In this document: piece after piece, positions 43,155 to 52,731 of the stretch | How positions within the stretch are numbered: the first letter of the stretch is position 1 | How the letters are laid out: each line of letters starts with the position of its first letter | Source of the DNA: an uncultured Sphingomonadaceae bacterium | GTDB lineage: Bacteria > Pseudomonadota > Alphaproteobacteria > Sphingomonadales > Sphingomonadaceae | Assembly: GCA_947489315.1 (NCBI GenBank) | Contig: CANLCX010000003.1 | Coordinates: forward strand, 248,001 to 312,000 | Direction of reading: 5' to 3' | DNA length: 64,000 bases | Program-made: the position numbers and the translations under genes | Notes under the pieces: model-generated | What the model was told of the DNA's origin: nothing | Databases searched by the model: none | The model's input: the letters and a program-made list of their open reading frames with translations, nothing else

Positions 43155-43957
43155 GGGTTTTCCTCATTAAGAAAGAGTAAGATTTCTGACGCAGTAATCG
43201 CGGCGGCCTCATCTAGCACGGCGCGTTTTATATCTAGTCGTTCGACGAGCTTGGCGGTAGGCATCAGTTCTGCAGCACGGCGGCTGGTCTGCAGCAGGCC
43301 CGACTGCGATGCCAATATTAGGGCAGGTTGCGTGATCTGCGGCAGATTTTTTTCAACATCATAGGTAAAGCCAGCATGAAAGGCCGCGTTCATGTTTTTG
43401 CCATGACGCAATTGTTCGACAAATATTTCAAAGCTGCGGTCTGCGCCCTGACTGGCCAGCCTTTTGGTCAATCCGCGATCCCAGGCGGCTTCGAGACATT
43501 GCAATTCCGGTGTGATCTCCAGCGGTGTGGCCGCAACGGCGAGATATTTTTCACGGGTTTCAGGATCAAACGCCGGTACATCCACCAGTGAGAGGCGACG
43601 AACCTGATCTCTAGCGGATAGCGCTATTTCAACCGCAACAAGATTGCCGGTATGGAAACCCATTATGTCGACGGGGGCATCGCCCGATAAATCGGCTATG
43701 GCAGCCTGCATGGCTGCTGCATATTCCTCGATCGATGGCTCCGGTTTGAACCTGTCCGAGCCGCCATGACCGGGATAGTCTGGTGCTATGACCCGGCGAT
43801 TCTGGGAGAGATGCGGCATGATGCCGGTAAAGGCGAGCCCACTAAAAGGCGCGGGATGAAGGCAATGGAGGTCCGGTTGGTTCGCTGTTCCTGCAGGCTC
43901 CAGCATCCGCCAGTGCAGCTGACCAAATGGACCATCGCTATAGCCTTTGCGGATCAT
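43151..43957 (-). CDS. Alpha/beta hydrolase 2
   Basis: A 268-residue alpha/beta hydrolase. LHCLHPAPFSGLAFTG contains the oxyanion strand, APDYPGHGGSD is the usual turn near residue 55, and DIMGFHTGNLVAVE holds the nucleophile elbow, which reads GFHTG: a Thr stands where Ser is usual. This resembles the GFHSGG elbow of the hydrolase at 6633, so the two may share an ancestor and a substrate class. It overlaps the MFS stop and the YciI ATG by 4 bp each. Confidence 0.85.
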   Translation of the reverse strand: MIRKGYSDGPFGQLHWRMLEPAGTANQPDLHCLHPAPFSGLAFTGIMPHLSQNRRVIAPDYPGHGGSDRFKPEPSIEEYAAAMQAAIADLSGDAPVDIMGFHTGNLVAVEIALSARDQVRRLSLVDVPAFDPETREKYLAVAATPLEITPELQCLEAAWDRGLTKRLASQGADRSFEIFVEQLRHGKNMNAAFHAGFTYDVEKNLPQITQPALILASQSGLLQTSRRAAELMPTAKLVERLDIKRAVLDEAAAITASEILLFLNEENP

Positions 43958-45297
43958 TCGCTGGCAGCGCCCAGACGCACCATCTGCTCACGATAGAGCC
44001 GCCGTGTCATGGGCATCATCAAAAAGGGAATGAGACCAAAGATCAGCGGGACAGCGGCCACAGCATAGCGCAGGTTGTCCTCGCCAAAAACGCTGCTCGA
44101 CAATTCTCCGACGGCAATCGGTCCCAGCGATCCGAACCAGCTAATCGCGAGATAGTAGAGCGCGACAACCTGTCCCCTAATCTGGGCCGGCGTGATGACC
44201 AGCAGGGATGTCACACCGATAGCCGATACAATGCCAATGCCGATCGTATTGATGCACAATATCGCAAAGGCCAATTCTGCGCTGGGCATAAACAAAGGGA
44301 TGGCGGCGGTCGGGACCATGATGAAAAAGCCGATATAGAGGATACGCAAGGATGCGTCCTGCACCCCCTTTTTTGTCCACCAGTCGGAAATCGTGCCCAT
44401 GATCATCATATTGGCCGGGCCGATGACCAGCAATGCAACCCCGTTGACGAAGGCATATTTCTGGGCAGACCATCCCCAGGTGCGTTCAAAGGTGGGGGCC
44501 AAAAACCCCTGACTATAGGCGATGGTCGTCATCGTGCCGATGATCAGGACAAAACCAATATAAAGCGTCTTGTTGCTCCAGATATATTTCAGTGCGTCCA
44601 GAAAACCACTGCCGGCGATAACTTCAGGGGAAACTGGCGCTGGACGCCTTGCCGGTTCCTTCATGAATAGGAAAAATGCAGCGAACAAGATGCCCGGCAG
44701 ACCGACGACGATCAGTGTGAAACGCCAGGGTGAAAGCTCGCCGAAAAAGGGCAAGGATTGCGTTCCACTGGACGCCGTCCAAGCGATTATAGCGCCGCTC
44801 AGCAAGGATGCCAGTCCCGCACCAATCGGTAAGGCGGAGGAATAAAAGGCTATCGGTTTGCCGCGTTTTTCGGTCGGGAAACTGTCGCCAATCATCGAAA
44901 AGGTAGCGGGGCTGAGGGTTGCCTCACCAACGCCGACGCCCATGCGTGCGGCGAATAGTTGGAAAAAATTCTTCGCGGTGCCAGTGGCGATGGTGGCAGC
45001 TGACCAAAGCGCGACGCCAACCGATACAATCCAGATGCGTTTGCCCCGGTCAATCAACCAGCCCATGAATATGCCGACAAAACCATAGACCAATGTAAAT
45101 GCACTAAGCAGCCAGCCAATCGAACGGTCCGACAGATCAAATTCCGCTTTAATGGGTTCGATCAACAGCCCGAGGATATAGCGGTCCACAAAACTGAAAA
45201 TATAGGCGATGGTCAACATTACCACCAGAAACCAGCCCGCTGCCGCGCTAGGATACGGCTTGACTGGAACAGCGGCTGTATCTGTCTGGCTCGCCAT
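43954..45297 (-). CDS. MFS transporter 2
   Basis: A 447-residue major facilitator protein of the Spinster/hexuronate-like type, with about 12 hydrophobic segments, VDRYILGLLIEPIKAEFDLSD near residue 38, and the loop motif MGWLIDRGKRIW after TM2. It probably carries a catabolic substrate or intermediate across the inner membrane. Its ATG overlaps the VOC gene stop (TAATG). It is the second transporter of the regulon; each is linked to one TonB receptor region. Confidence 0.93.
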   Translation of the reverse strand: MASQTDTAAVPVKPYPSAAAGWFLVVMLTIAYIFSFVDRYILGLLIEPIKAEFDLSDRSIGWLLSAFTLVYGFVGIFMGWLIDRGKRIWIVSVGVALWSAATIATGTAKNFFQLFAARMGVGVGEATLSPATFSMIGDSFPTEKRGKPIAFYSSALPIGAGLASLLSGAIIAWTASSGTQSLPFFGELSPWRFTLIVVGLPGILFAAFFLFMKEPARRPAPVSPEVIAGSGFLDALKYIWSNKTLYIGFVLIIGTMTTIAYSQGFLAPTFERTWGWSAQKYAFVNGVALLVIGPANMMIMGTISDWWTKKGVQDASLRILYIGFFIMVPTAAIPLFMPSAELAFAILCINTIGIGIVSAIGVTSLLVITPAQIRGQVVALYYLAISWFGSLGPIAVGELSSSVFGEDNLRYAVAAVPLIFGLIPFLMMPMTRRLYREQMVRLGAASE

Positions 45298-45749
45298 TAT
45301 TGTGCGTCCGGGATGAGATAGATAACCACCAGATTATCGTCAAAATCTACAATGCCGATCTCGCGTCCGATCCGCCCATCATGGGTTTCGAGCCGGCCTT
45401 CTTCATAAACCTGCAAGCCCAATTTTCGTGCGCCCTCCATAACCGCATCGGGATCGGCGACGTCGAGCACAATGGCGCTGCGCCTTGGATGGGGAACAGG
45501 TTCTAACGGGATATTTTTAACCTCTGAAAGCGCCATGACGCGGGGCTGACCCGGCAGAGAGAGTATCGAAAACCCAATCTCCGCTTCCTTGGGAATTTCA
45601 AATACCGGAAACGAATAGCTATCGGGATTATGGCCCTTGCGGAAGGTTTCTTCGAAACCGAGGACATCGCGATAAAATGTCAGCGCCCGATCAATATCGG
45701 CGACTACGAAATTGCCGCGCTGAAACCGCGTCTGTTGTTTCTCACCCAT
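45297..45749 (-). CDS. VOC-family protein (single domain)
   Basis: A 150-residue VOC-fold protein: RGNFVVADIDRALTFYRDVLGFEE is the opening repeat, and VDFDDNLVVIYLIPD the closing strand, where a metal-ligand Glu is often found but here Tyr occupies the ligand region. It may be a binding protein or an isomerase. It is translationally coupled to the MFS gene and preceded 12 bp upstream by the MDR reductase. Confidence 0.87.
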   Translation of the reverse strand: MGEKQQTRFQRGNFVVADIDRALTFYRDVLGFEETFRKGHNPDSYSFPVFEIPKEAEIGFSILSLPGQPRVMALSEVKNIPLEPVPHPRRSAIVLDVADPDAVMEGARKLGLQVYEEGRLETHDGRIGREIGIVDFDDNLVVIYLIPDAQ

Positions 45750-45761
45750 AGCTCATCTCCC

Positions 45762-46856
45762 TCAAATCCAATTATCTGGCTCACCCCGGACCGAACAACA
45801 TTGCACGCCAACATTCTGACCATAGTAAAGGTTGGCGAGCGCGCGCGGCATGTTTTGAAATCCCTGTTCGACATCCTGTACAGGTTTCAGATTGCCGTCA
45901 TGAATCCATCCCGCCAGATCATCCATAACCGCATCCCAACGATCCAGATGATTATAAACAAAAAAGCCCTGCATCCGGGTTTCCGTGGCGCGCAACCTTG
46001 TATAGTTTGACAGCTTGAACGGCTCATCGCGCGTATATTCGCTGATCGATCCGCACAGCACGACGCGGCTATGCAGCCGCAAGCGTTCCAGACAGACTTC
46101 CAGCGTTTCCCCGCCGACATTGTCGAAATATAGATCAATGCCGTAGGGGCATAATATGTCTAATCGCTCTTCGATATCTTCGGATTTATAATCAATCGCT
46201 TGCGAGCAGCCATGGTTGAGAATGAACGCGCATTTCTCAGCCCCACGCGCCATGCCAACAACATCACAGCCGGCGACATTGGCTGCCAACTGACTGACCA
46301 TAGATCCGACACCGCCCGCTGCGCCTGACAAGACCATCCGGTCGCCCTTTCGAGGATCACCACACGCAAATAATCCAGCATGAGCAGACAGGCCCGTCAT
46401 GCCAAGGACGCCAGAGCCGAGTGCCGCGGGCAGACCATTGGGCGGCATCCGGAAAAACTTCTCCTGCGGTGTCATGCGAGAGACTTTGTAGGTTTGCCAA
46501 CCGACCTGTCCCTGAACCATCTCGCCTTCGCGCCAGTCAGGATGATGGGATTTGACGACCTGCGCGACTCCGCGGCCATGGATTACATCACCGGGTTTCA
46601 GAACGCGTTCGCCCGCCGCACCGGTGCCCTGCATATAAAAACGCATCACCGGGGCGAGGCCGAGATAATGGGTTTTTAACAGCACTTCGCCATCGCCCGG
46701 TTCGGGAATGTCCGTCACTGCCCACTCAAAGTCCGATGGCACGACATTACCAACGGGCCGCGCAGCAACGCGCCACTGATAATTGGCATGATCGTTAATC
46801 TGTTTGTCGGCAGAAAGCGTATCAAAATCGGCAAGAGAGGAACTAGCGGCGGTCAC
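45762..46856 (-). CDS. NADP-dependent MDR oxidoreductase (CurA/leukotriene B4 dehydrogenase-like)
   Basis: A 364-residue zinc-free medium-chain reductase. The glycine motif SGAAGGVGSMVSQLAANVAG is near residue 185, YFDNVGGETLEVCL near residue 245 and ICGSISEYT-like LCGSISEYTRDEP near residue 270, all typical of the double-bond reductase group (prostaglandin reductase, curcumin reductase). It should reduce an activated C=C with NADPH. The start is GTG at 46856, directly after the previous TGA. Confidence 0.92.
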   Translation of the reverse strand: MTAASSSLADFDTLSADKQINDHANYQWRVAARPVGNVVPSDFEWAVTDIPEPGDGEVLLKTHYLGLAPVMRFYMQGTGAAGERVLKPGDVIHGRGVAQVVKSHHPDWREGEMVQGQVGWQTYKVSRMTPQEKFFRMPPNGLPAALGSGVLGMTGLSAHAGLFACGDPRKGDRMVLSGAAGGVGSMVSQLAANVAGCDVVGMARGAEKCAFILNHGCSQAIDYKSEDIEERLDILCPYGIDLYFDNVGGETLEVCLERLRLHSRVVLCGSISEYTRDEPFKLSNYTRLRATETRMQGFFVYNHLDRWDAVMDDLAGWIHDGNLKPVQDVEQGFQNMPRALANLYYGQNVGVQCCSVRGEPDNWI

Positions 46857-47330
46857 TCAGTCATGGACCTTAACGACTTGATTCACCTCAAAGAAATAGC
46901 CGTCCAAATCCCAGAAAGAGCAACCGATCATGTCCTTTTGTTTGCCATCAGCACCAGTAACCGTCCATTCGCGCGGTTCACTGTGGATTGCGGACCCGAG
47001 TGCGCGAGCGCGCTCGACAGCGCCCTTGGCATCTTCGGAAGCGACAACGAATACCGGGGCGCCAAATTTAATCTCGGTGGGTAGCTCTTTGGGTGTATCC
47101 TGTTTGGGATCAAGCCATTCGAGCAGGCCGATCATGCCAATCATATCATGTTCGCATTTCAATATGATCAAGCGCGTCTGATCACCTTTCTTCCCGGCTG
47201 CCAATTGCGTTCCGGAAAGCGTGAACGGCGTATCCATCCATTTGGTCATGCCCAATACTATTTCATACCAATGCGAGGCGGTGTCGCCATCGCGGACCAT
47301 GAGGGTCGTTCGTTTTATAATATCGGTCAT
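46857..47330 (-). CDS. VOC-family protein (single domain) 2
   Basis: A 157-residue VOC-fold protein: RTTLMVRDGDTASHWYEIVLGM at the start and CSFWDLDGYFFEVNQ at the end, with a metal-ligand-like Glu in FFEVNQ. The ATG at 47330 overlaps the DUF1330 stop as ATGA; the longer frame from 47366 lies inside that gene. It is the second gene of the leftward operon controlled by site 6. Confidence 0.87.
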   Translation of the reverse strand: MTDIIKRTTLMVRDGDTASHWYEIVLGMTKWMDTPFTLSGTQLAAGKKGDQTRLIILKCEHDMIGMIGLLEWLDPKQDTPKELPTEIKFGAPVFVVASEDAKGAVERARALGSAIHSEPREWTVTGADGKQKDMIGCSFWDLDGYFFEVNQVVKVHD

Positions 47331-47629
47331 GCGATTTTCGGGCTTTCGATAACTAGCACCTGACATTCGGCGATATCGGCACGTAACTTTTTTGCTTCCT
47401 GATATTCCGGGCTATTCCAGAATTTATAAACGGCCGCTTTGTCTGGCCATTCGGATATGACCATTGACGCGCCATCGCCAAAGCTACCTTCCAGCAATTC
47501 CGCCCCGGGACCACGGAGCACATAGCGCCCGCCAAATTTCTCGACGAGTGCGCCGGCAGCTGCGCCATAGCCTGCGATGAATTTATCGCGATCCGATATA
47601 GCAGCGGTCACAATCATATAGGCTGGCAT
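47327..47629 (-). CDS. DUF1330-family protein
   Basis: A 100-residue ferredoxin-like alpha-beta barrel protein. AYMIVTAAISDRDKFIAGYG, GGRYVLRGPGAELLEGSFG and the WNSPEYQEAKKLR segment are the DUF1330 pattern. No catalytic function is established. It is the first gene of the minus-strand operon; the operator palindrome at 47650-47661 ends 21 bp upstream of its ATG, and AAAGGA serves as ribosome binding site. Confidence 0.92.
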   Translation of the reverse strand: MPAYMIVTAAISDRDKFIAGYGAAAGALVEKFGGRYVLRGPGAELLEGSFGDGASMVISEWPDKAAVYKFWNSPEYQEAKKLRADIAECQVLVIESPKIA

Positions 47630-47649
47630 AGATGAGTCCTTTCTAGAAG

Positions 47650-47661
47650 TTGTCCGGACAA
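47650..47661. promoter_or_regulatory. Operator-like palindrome TTGTCCGGACAA (site 6)
   Basis: A perfect match, 21 bp upstream of the DUF1330 ATG and thus probably within the leader or the -10/start region of the minus-strand operon 47629 to 41707. It lies 181 bp from the next pair of sites, which face the TonB receptor. Confidence 0.75.
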
Positions 47662-47842
47662 ATTACGCGAAGGGAGAATGATTGCAACCGCTATTTGCAC
47701 CTAATTTCCGAGGCTATATTATTCGAGCCGATGAAGAATGAAATATCGAAATATCGCAATCTACAGGCACGGCTAATATCGCACTATTGCATAGTTGTAA
47801 TAATGTAACAGTGAGTGCCTCCAAAGCCACTTAGACGTAAAT

Positions 47843-47854
47843 TTGTCTGGACAA
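47843..47854. promoter_or_regulatory. Operator-like palindrome TTGTCTGGACAA (site 7)
   Basis: One central change from consensus, extended to AATTTGTC...GACAAATT. Located 72 bp upstream of the TonB receptor 2 ATG and 48 bp, start to start, from the identical site 8. Confidence 0.7.
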
Positions 47855-47890
47855 ATTAGATGAGCGGTGGAAATCAGGGCTTGGAGAAAT

Positions 47891-47902
47891 TTGTCTGGAC
47901 AA
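47891..47902. promoter_or_regulatory. Operator-like palindrome TTGTCTGGACAA (site 8)
   Basis: The same 12-mer as site 7, 24 bp upstream of the TonB receptor 2 ATG and just before its ribosome binding site (AGGGAGA, 47912-47918). Two identical copies in front of one gene argue for strong or cooperative repression of the receptor. Confidence 0.7.
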
Positions 47903-47925
47903 CTGGACATCAGGGAGAAAGCGAT

Positions 47926-50376
47926 ATGAAAACGATATTCAAAGCCGCGCTGTTGGCAGCAACGGCGGCCATGCCAGCCTCGGTCTTGGCACAAAATACA
48001 AGTGCCACTGATACCGCCGTCGAGGATGATTCTGACGTTATTATAGTCACTGCGCGGAAATTTTCTGAAAACCTGCAAGAAATTCCGACATCGGTCGCCG
48101 TTGTGTCATCCGAAGCGATAGATGACCTGGCGCTGGACAGCGTCGCCGATATTTCGAAGGTCACCGCCGGTTTGACATTTGATGCCAGTCTGGGTCGGGA
48201 TGCGAACCGTCCCGTCATTCGTGGTCAGGCCAATGTTCTGGGCACTTCGGGTGTCGCCATCTTTATCGACGGAATCTATTTTAGTGGCTCTATCGGTGAT
48301 TATAATGTCGATAATATCGAGCGGATCGAAGTCGTTAAGGGTCCGCAAAGTGCACTTTATGGGCGTAATACCTATTCTGGCGCGATCAATATCATTTCAA
48401 AGACTGGTGCAGATAGTTTGACGGGCAGTATATCTGCCGACATCTCAGAGAATAGCCGCTTTGATATCAATGCCAATATTCGTGGTCCCGTAACCGATTC
48501 CATCACAGCCTTTGCTTCTGGCCGTTATTTTGAATTTGGCGGTGAATATACCAACCTGTTCGATGGTAATAAGGTGGGTAAGCAGGAATCCTATTCCTTC
48601 GCCGGTGGTTTTGCCTTCGATGATGGCGGACCTTTCACTGCACAGGTACGGACCTATTATAACCGTACAGATGATGGCCAACCGGCGATTTTTGCAACTA
48701 GCGCGAGCGACAATAACTGCTTCTTTGATAATGGCGGCTTCTATGGAGGGGCAGGCCGTTATTTCTGTGGCGTGATTCAACCGGGGCAGATTAATACTGA
48801 TTATACCCGGCAGTTTGCTGATCCGGATGACGTGGGTTTGAATGTGAAAACATTTAACGCCAGCTTGCGGATGGACTATGACATCAGCGATCAACTGACG
48901 CTGACATCATTGACGGGTTACAATCGCGTGCGGAACAGTCTCGTTACGGACGGCGACTATGGTCCGAATAGTTTTCAGCCTTCCACATTTGCTACTTTCC
49001 CTGCAGGACCTGTCGGTATCGGCATCGTCAATGGAGGCCCAACCGACTTTTCATTCGCTAATGCTGGTGAAACCGAAGACTGGTCGCAAGAACTCCGCTT
49101 GGCCTATGATGGTGATCGCTTTGATGTGATGGTCGGTGGCTTTTATTTCGACCAAAGCGATGATAGCCGCGATATCCGCACGCTACCAGCAGATGCCAAT
49201 ATACGCGCTCTGGCCAATTCGGAAGCTCGCCGCGCCGCATTATGTTCCCCTGCCAACGGATGTTTCTTTAACTTTCTGACCGACTCCGCTGCAGCCGGAA
49301 CAGTTATCGTTCCGCGCAATGTCAACAATCAGGACCTCCGTAACTGGGCCATTTTTGGTGCGGTCGGTTTCGATATTACCGACACAGTGACGCTAAGTGT
49401 CGAAGCCCGCTATGCGGAAGAGAAAATCGAGCAATCAGTGATTGACCGTGATTTGGGCGATCCGGCAGTGACACCGGTCTTGTCATCGGCGACATTCACC
49501 AAATTTTCTCCGCGTGTCTTGCTCGATTGGCAGGTCACACCGGATAACTTGCTTTATGCCACTTTTGCGCAGGGCCAGAAGCCCGGTGGTTTCAATGGTG
49601 TGACAGCCATTAATGCCGGTGTGCCTTCCTATGAGGAAGAAGAAGCAACCGCCTATGAAATTGGTTCGAAGAACGTATTTCTTGATCGCGCGTTGACGGT
49701 TAATTTAGCTGCCTTCTACAACGAGATAGAAGGCTATCAGCTAACCCAGAATGTCCAATCGCCGACCAGTGTGGTATCGGCGGTGGTCAATGCGGGAGAT
49801 GCACGGGTATTTGGTCTCGAATTGGAAACGATTTTGAAACCAAGCGATAACCTTACCTTTACAGTTAACTATGCCCTTGCTGACAGCAAATTTACTTCGG
49901 GTTTTGATCAAAACCAGGGTGTGCTGGATGATGTCGCTGACGATAATCTCGTGAACTGCTCAACCGGAGATGAATTCCCCGACACCGCGGGCTGCCAATC
50001 GATCTTTGGTTCTATCAAAGGCAAAAGCATACCGCGTGCGCCAGTCCATCAGATATTTGCCGATGCAGATTGGCGTATGCCCGTCGGGTCAGGCGATTGG
50101 GAGCTATTTGCCGGTGCCAATGTCAGCGTTGTTTCCACCAGCTTTGCGCAGGTTCACAATCTCGCGGAAACTGGCGGATCAGTCGTTTCTGACATCCGGC
50201 TCGGCTTCCAGAACGAGAATTTCAAGATACAGGGCTATGTTAAAAACCTGTTTGACGAGGATTCTGTTGCACAGATTATTCGCTATGCTGATGGTGACGA
50301 CACGTTCAAGCGCAACTTTATCGCTGGTCTTCGGCCCGGACGGAGATTCGGCGTTGTTTTGACAGCCCGCTACTGA
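47926..50376 (+). CDS. TonB-dependent outer-membrane receptor 2
   Basis: An 816-residue receptor. The signal peptide ends near residue 22 (ASVLAQ), a TonB-box-like DVIIVTARKFSEN is near residue 37, the plug carries IEVVKGPQSALYGRNTYSGAIN, and the barrel ends in aromatic Tyr (VVLTARY). It is about as large as receptor 1 but divergent, so the two may take up different forms of the substrate. The ATG at 47926 has AGGGAGA 7 bp upstream; the longer frame from 47860 spans site 8 and is rejected. A strong terminator follows at 50396. Confidence 0.95.
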   Translation: MKTIFKAALLAATAAMPASVLAQNTSATDTAVEDDSDVIIVTARKFSENLQEIPTSVAVVSSEAIDDLALDSVADISKVTAGLTFDASLGRDANRPVIRGQANVLGTSGVAIFIDGIYFSGSIGDYNVDNIERIEVVKGPQSALYGRNTYSGAINIISKTGADSLTGSISADISENSRFDINANIRGPVTDSITAFASGRYFEFGGEYTNLFDGNKVGKQESYSFAGGFAFDDGGPFTAQVRTYYNRTDDGQPAIFATSASDNNCFFDNGGFYGGAGRYFCGVIQPGQINTDYTRQFADPDDVGLNVKTFNASLRMDYDISDQLTLTSLTGYNRVRNSLVTDGDYGPNSFQPSTFATFPAGPVGIGIVNGGPTDFSFANAGETEDWSQELRLAYDGDRFDVMVGGFYFDQSDDSRDIRTLPADANIRALANSEARRAALCSPANGCFFNFLTDSAAAGTVIVPRNVNNQDLRNWAIFGAVGFDITDTVTLSVEARYAEEKIEQSVIDRDLGDPAVTPVLSSATFTKFSPRVLLDWQVTPDNLLYATFAQGQKPGGFNGVTAINAGVPSYEEEEATAYEIGSKNVFLDRALTVNLAAFYNEIEGYQLTQNVQSPTSVVSAVVNAGDARVFGLELETILKPSDNLTFTVNYALADSKFTSGFDQNQGVLDDVADDNLVNCSTGDEFPDTAGCQSIFGSIKGKSIPRAPVHQIFADADWRMPVGSGDWELFAGANVSVVSTSFAQVHNLAETGGSVVSDIRLGFQNENFKIQGYVKNLFDEDSVAQIIRYADGDDTFKRNFIAGLRPGRRFGVVLTARY

Positions 50377-50395
50377 CGACGTGACAAAAAACCAT

Positions 50396-50426
50396 AAACC
50401 CGCCGCCTGAGAGGGCGGCGGGTTTT
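50396..50426. terminator. Bidirectional intrinsic terminator
   Basis: A perfect 9-bp GC stem (CCCGCCGCC 50399-50407 with GGCGGCGGG 50414-50422), extended by AAA/TTT, with a 6-nt loop and flanking A and T runs. It ends the TonB receptor 2 transcript and, read the other way, the operon of the exported hydrolase whose stop is at 50425. Confidence 0.9.
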
Positions 50427-51288
50427 ATGTTGCGATCGACAATATCCTGACAATGTCATTTGGTGCCGTCACCATCGCGTCATGGCCGGTCGTCAGGGCA
50501 TGATAGATCCAGCTATCATCTGCTTGCACCTGCTCGGCATGAAAGGGAAAGCTGCTATTGGGCAAAGCCGGAGCGGTGCAGTGGATATAGCTGCGCTTCA
50601 ATCCCTCCGAACCGCCGTTTTCCAATGTGATCGGGTCTAGCCAGGTTTTTAGGGGGTGCGGGGTAAGCTTTTCGGCAACCCAGTTGTAGCCAGGATGATC
50701 TGTTGGAATTCCGAGAAATTCAGGTGGGAATGCACCCATCGCAACACCGTCGGGCGCGAGCCCGGCCAATGCTTGCCGGGATTGTTCGATGATGTCTGGG
50801 CTTCGTTCCGGACCTTGCGTGATCATCGTCTGGCCATTTTCCGGCAAGGCAGCATCAAGATAGACAATCTCTGCAATCTGGGCCTTTCTGGCATCGGCCA
50901 CTCCAGTAATCACCATCCCGCCATAGCTGTGGCCGACCAATATGATGTCGCTGAGATCATAATAATCCATGAGCGACGTGATGTCCTTGATATGCGTATC
51001 GAGGCCGATGTCCTTCGAAAGCAAATGGGCGCGGTCCGCGAGACCGGTTAATGTTGGCGTGAATACCTGATGGCCTTGCGCTTCAAGCTGCGTCCTTACG
51101 TCTCGCCAGCACCAGCCGCCATGCCATGCGCCGTGCACCAGAACGAATATTTTGCGCTGCTCCGGCGGCAGGATCATGGGCTGCGTCTGAGCACTGGCAT
51201 AGCTGCTGATCGATGCCGTAAGGCCCAGCGTAGCCGTGCCGACCATAATCTGGCGCCGGTTGAACGTCTGTTGTTTTTTGTCATTCAT
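50425..51288 (-). CDS. Exported alpha/beta hydrolase (plant methylesterase-like), Tat signal
   Basis: A 287-residue hydrolase with a twin-arginine signal (NRRQIMVGTATLGLTASISS, cleavage near YASAQ). The catalytic elbow VGHSYGGMV is near residue 120, the oxyanion strand FVLVHGAWHGGWCW near residue 48, and the His in TTGHDAMVTAP near residue 268. The pattern resembles the EstC/methyl-salicylate-esterase group. It should hydrolyse an ester in the periplasm. It is the third gene of the minus-strand operon from 53538, downstream of the exported amine oxidase. Confidence 0.9.
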   Translation of the reverse strand: MNDKKQQTFNRRQIMVGTATLGLTASISSYASAQTQPMILPPEQRKIFVLVHGAWHGGWCWRDVRTQLEAQGHQVFTPTLTGLADRAHLLSKDIGLDTHIKDITSLMDYYDLSDIILVGHSYGGMVITGVADARKAQIAEIVYLDAALPENGQTMITQGPERSPDIIEQSRQALAGLAPDGVAMGAFPPEFLGIPTDHPGYNWVAEKLTPHPLKTWLDPITLENGGSEGLKRSYIHCTAPALPNSSFPFHAEQVQADDSWIYHALTTGHDAMVTAPNDIVRILSIAT

Positions 51289-51316
51289 GTTCGCGGGCCT
51301 TTATCATGATCTTCGA

Positions 51317-52723
51317 TTAGAGCGTTGCAAGCACATGGTCTGCAGCGCGTGCCCCGCTTTCCAGCGCACCTTCCATACCAGAACTTTGTTGCGCCAGATG
51401 TTCTCCTGCAAAATGGAGGCGCTGTCCGCGATGTTGCGCCGTTTGCGCCAAAGCAGCGCCCTGACCGGCGCCGATATGATGGTATATTCCGCGAGCAAAT
51501 GGATTTTTCTGCCAGCTGAACATCCTCAGAAATTTGAGTTTGCCAATGGCAGAAGGCCGAGCCTCTTCGGTTTTACGAATAATCGCCGCCCCCGCCGCGT
51601 TGTCATCCATTGCATCGACGAGATCCGCGCTGGAGCCATTGAGCCAGATCTTCACCATGGCCGGATTGTCACCCAGCACGAACATTCGCCCGAGCATGGG
51701 ATCATCGGACCAGATGGTTTCCGGCAGGCCATCATTTTTCCAGAAAGCCTCGGTCGCAGACAGATAGGCAAAGCTTGCGCGTGTATAAGGAAGCCGAGCG
51801 ATCATGGTGCGAAGTTCGGTTGGCAGGTCTGCCCGTATATTCATCGATCGAAGGGTTGAAAAAGGTGCGGTGCAGATGACATGGCGCGCACGAAATTGGC
51901 GCCCATCGGCAAGGCTTAGCGTAACGCCGTTGCCATCATCCGCTATTGCCGTAACAGGGCTGTCTAACAGGATGTCGCTGTTCAGAGCCTTGGTCATGGC
52001 ATCTGTCATGCGCTGCGATCCGCCACGGACATAGCGGGTTGGGCCGCCGCCGCTGCGAAAAATGGCGAGGGATCGGACCATATGCAAAGCGGATTGGGTA
52101 TCGATGCTATTGCCGTTGAGATTGGCATCGATCAGCCGCAAAGCTTCGTCGGATGCACCCTGATTCTTGAGATATTGACGGAGCGGAACATCAATGGTCT
52201 GCGCCTCCGGTTTCATCCAGTCTGCTACATTTTCAAGCTTCGGCAGGTCTTTGAGGTAAGAGAAAAATAGACGGTCTGGCGGCGTTGCTTTTTCTTCTGC
52301 AGTCAATTTATTCTGCGCTGCCTCTGGCCATTGCTGGGCCGTGAGCGATGCGCCGCCTATATGATAGAGTGAGCCTCGCGCGGATGCAGGCGGGATATTG
52401 CGTTCGACACCAAGTTGATCGGCAATCGCATGAAACCGTTTATAGCCAGCACCAATTTGGATGCCGCCTGCATCCGGATTGCCGGGCAAATCATCCAATG
52501 TGTGGAGGCGACCGCCGGTGCGGCCCGACCCTTCAATCAGCAGCACCTTATAACCGGCATTTTCGATCAGCTTTGTGGCATGTAACCCGGATAGACCAGC
52601 GCCGATCACGATCACATCCGCTGTGGTTGTGGTCCATGTCTGCCGCGGACTTGCGCAAGCAATGAGCGACGCACTCATCCCACCGACAAATGCGCGTCTG
52701 CTGATAGAACGGAGCCTAGTCAC
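51317..52723 (-). CDS. Exported flavin amine oxidase-family protein, Tat lipoprotein-like
   Basis: A 468-residue flavoprotein of the monoamine oxidase/phytoene desaturase superfamily. The N-terminus SRRAFVGGMSASLIAC is a twin-arginine signal ending in a lipobox-like LIAC, so it may be a periplasmic lipoprotein. The FAD motif VIVIGAGLSGLHATKL is near residue 40 with IEGSGRTGGRLHTL after it, and the C-terminal FAD motif FAGEHLAQQSSGMEGALESG is complete. It would oxidise an amine or a C-C/C-N bond outside the cytoplasm. The start is GTG, 8 bp after the previous stop. Confidence 0.9.
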   Translation of the reverse strand: MTRLRSISRRAFVGGMSASLIACASPRQTWTTTTADVIVIGAGLSGLHATKLIENAGYKVLLIEGSGRTGGRLHTLDDLPGNPDAGGIQIGAGYKRFHAIADQLGVERNIPPASARGSLYHIGGASLTAQQWPEAAQNKLTAEEKATPPDRLFFSYLKDLPKLENVADWMKPEAQTIDVPLRQYLKNQGASDEALRLIDANLNGNSIDTQSALHMVRSLAIFRSGGGPTRYVRGGSQRMTDAMTKALNSDILLDSPVTAIADDGNGVTLSLADGRQFRARHVICTAPFSTLRSMNIRADLPTELRTMIARLPYTRASFAYLSATEAFWKNDGLPETIWSDDPMLGRMFVLGDNPAMVKIWLNGSSADLVDAMDDNAAGAAIIRKTEEARPSAIGKLKFLRMFSWQKNPFARGIYHHIGAGQGAALAQTAQHRGQRLHFAGEHLAQQSSGMEGALESGARAADHVLATL

Positions 52724-52731
52724 GATGAGCG

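Noticed and set aside
43927-44670. A 247-codon open frame antisense to MFS transporter 2
   Set aside because: Charged, repetitive translation typical of the complement of membrane-protein codons.
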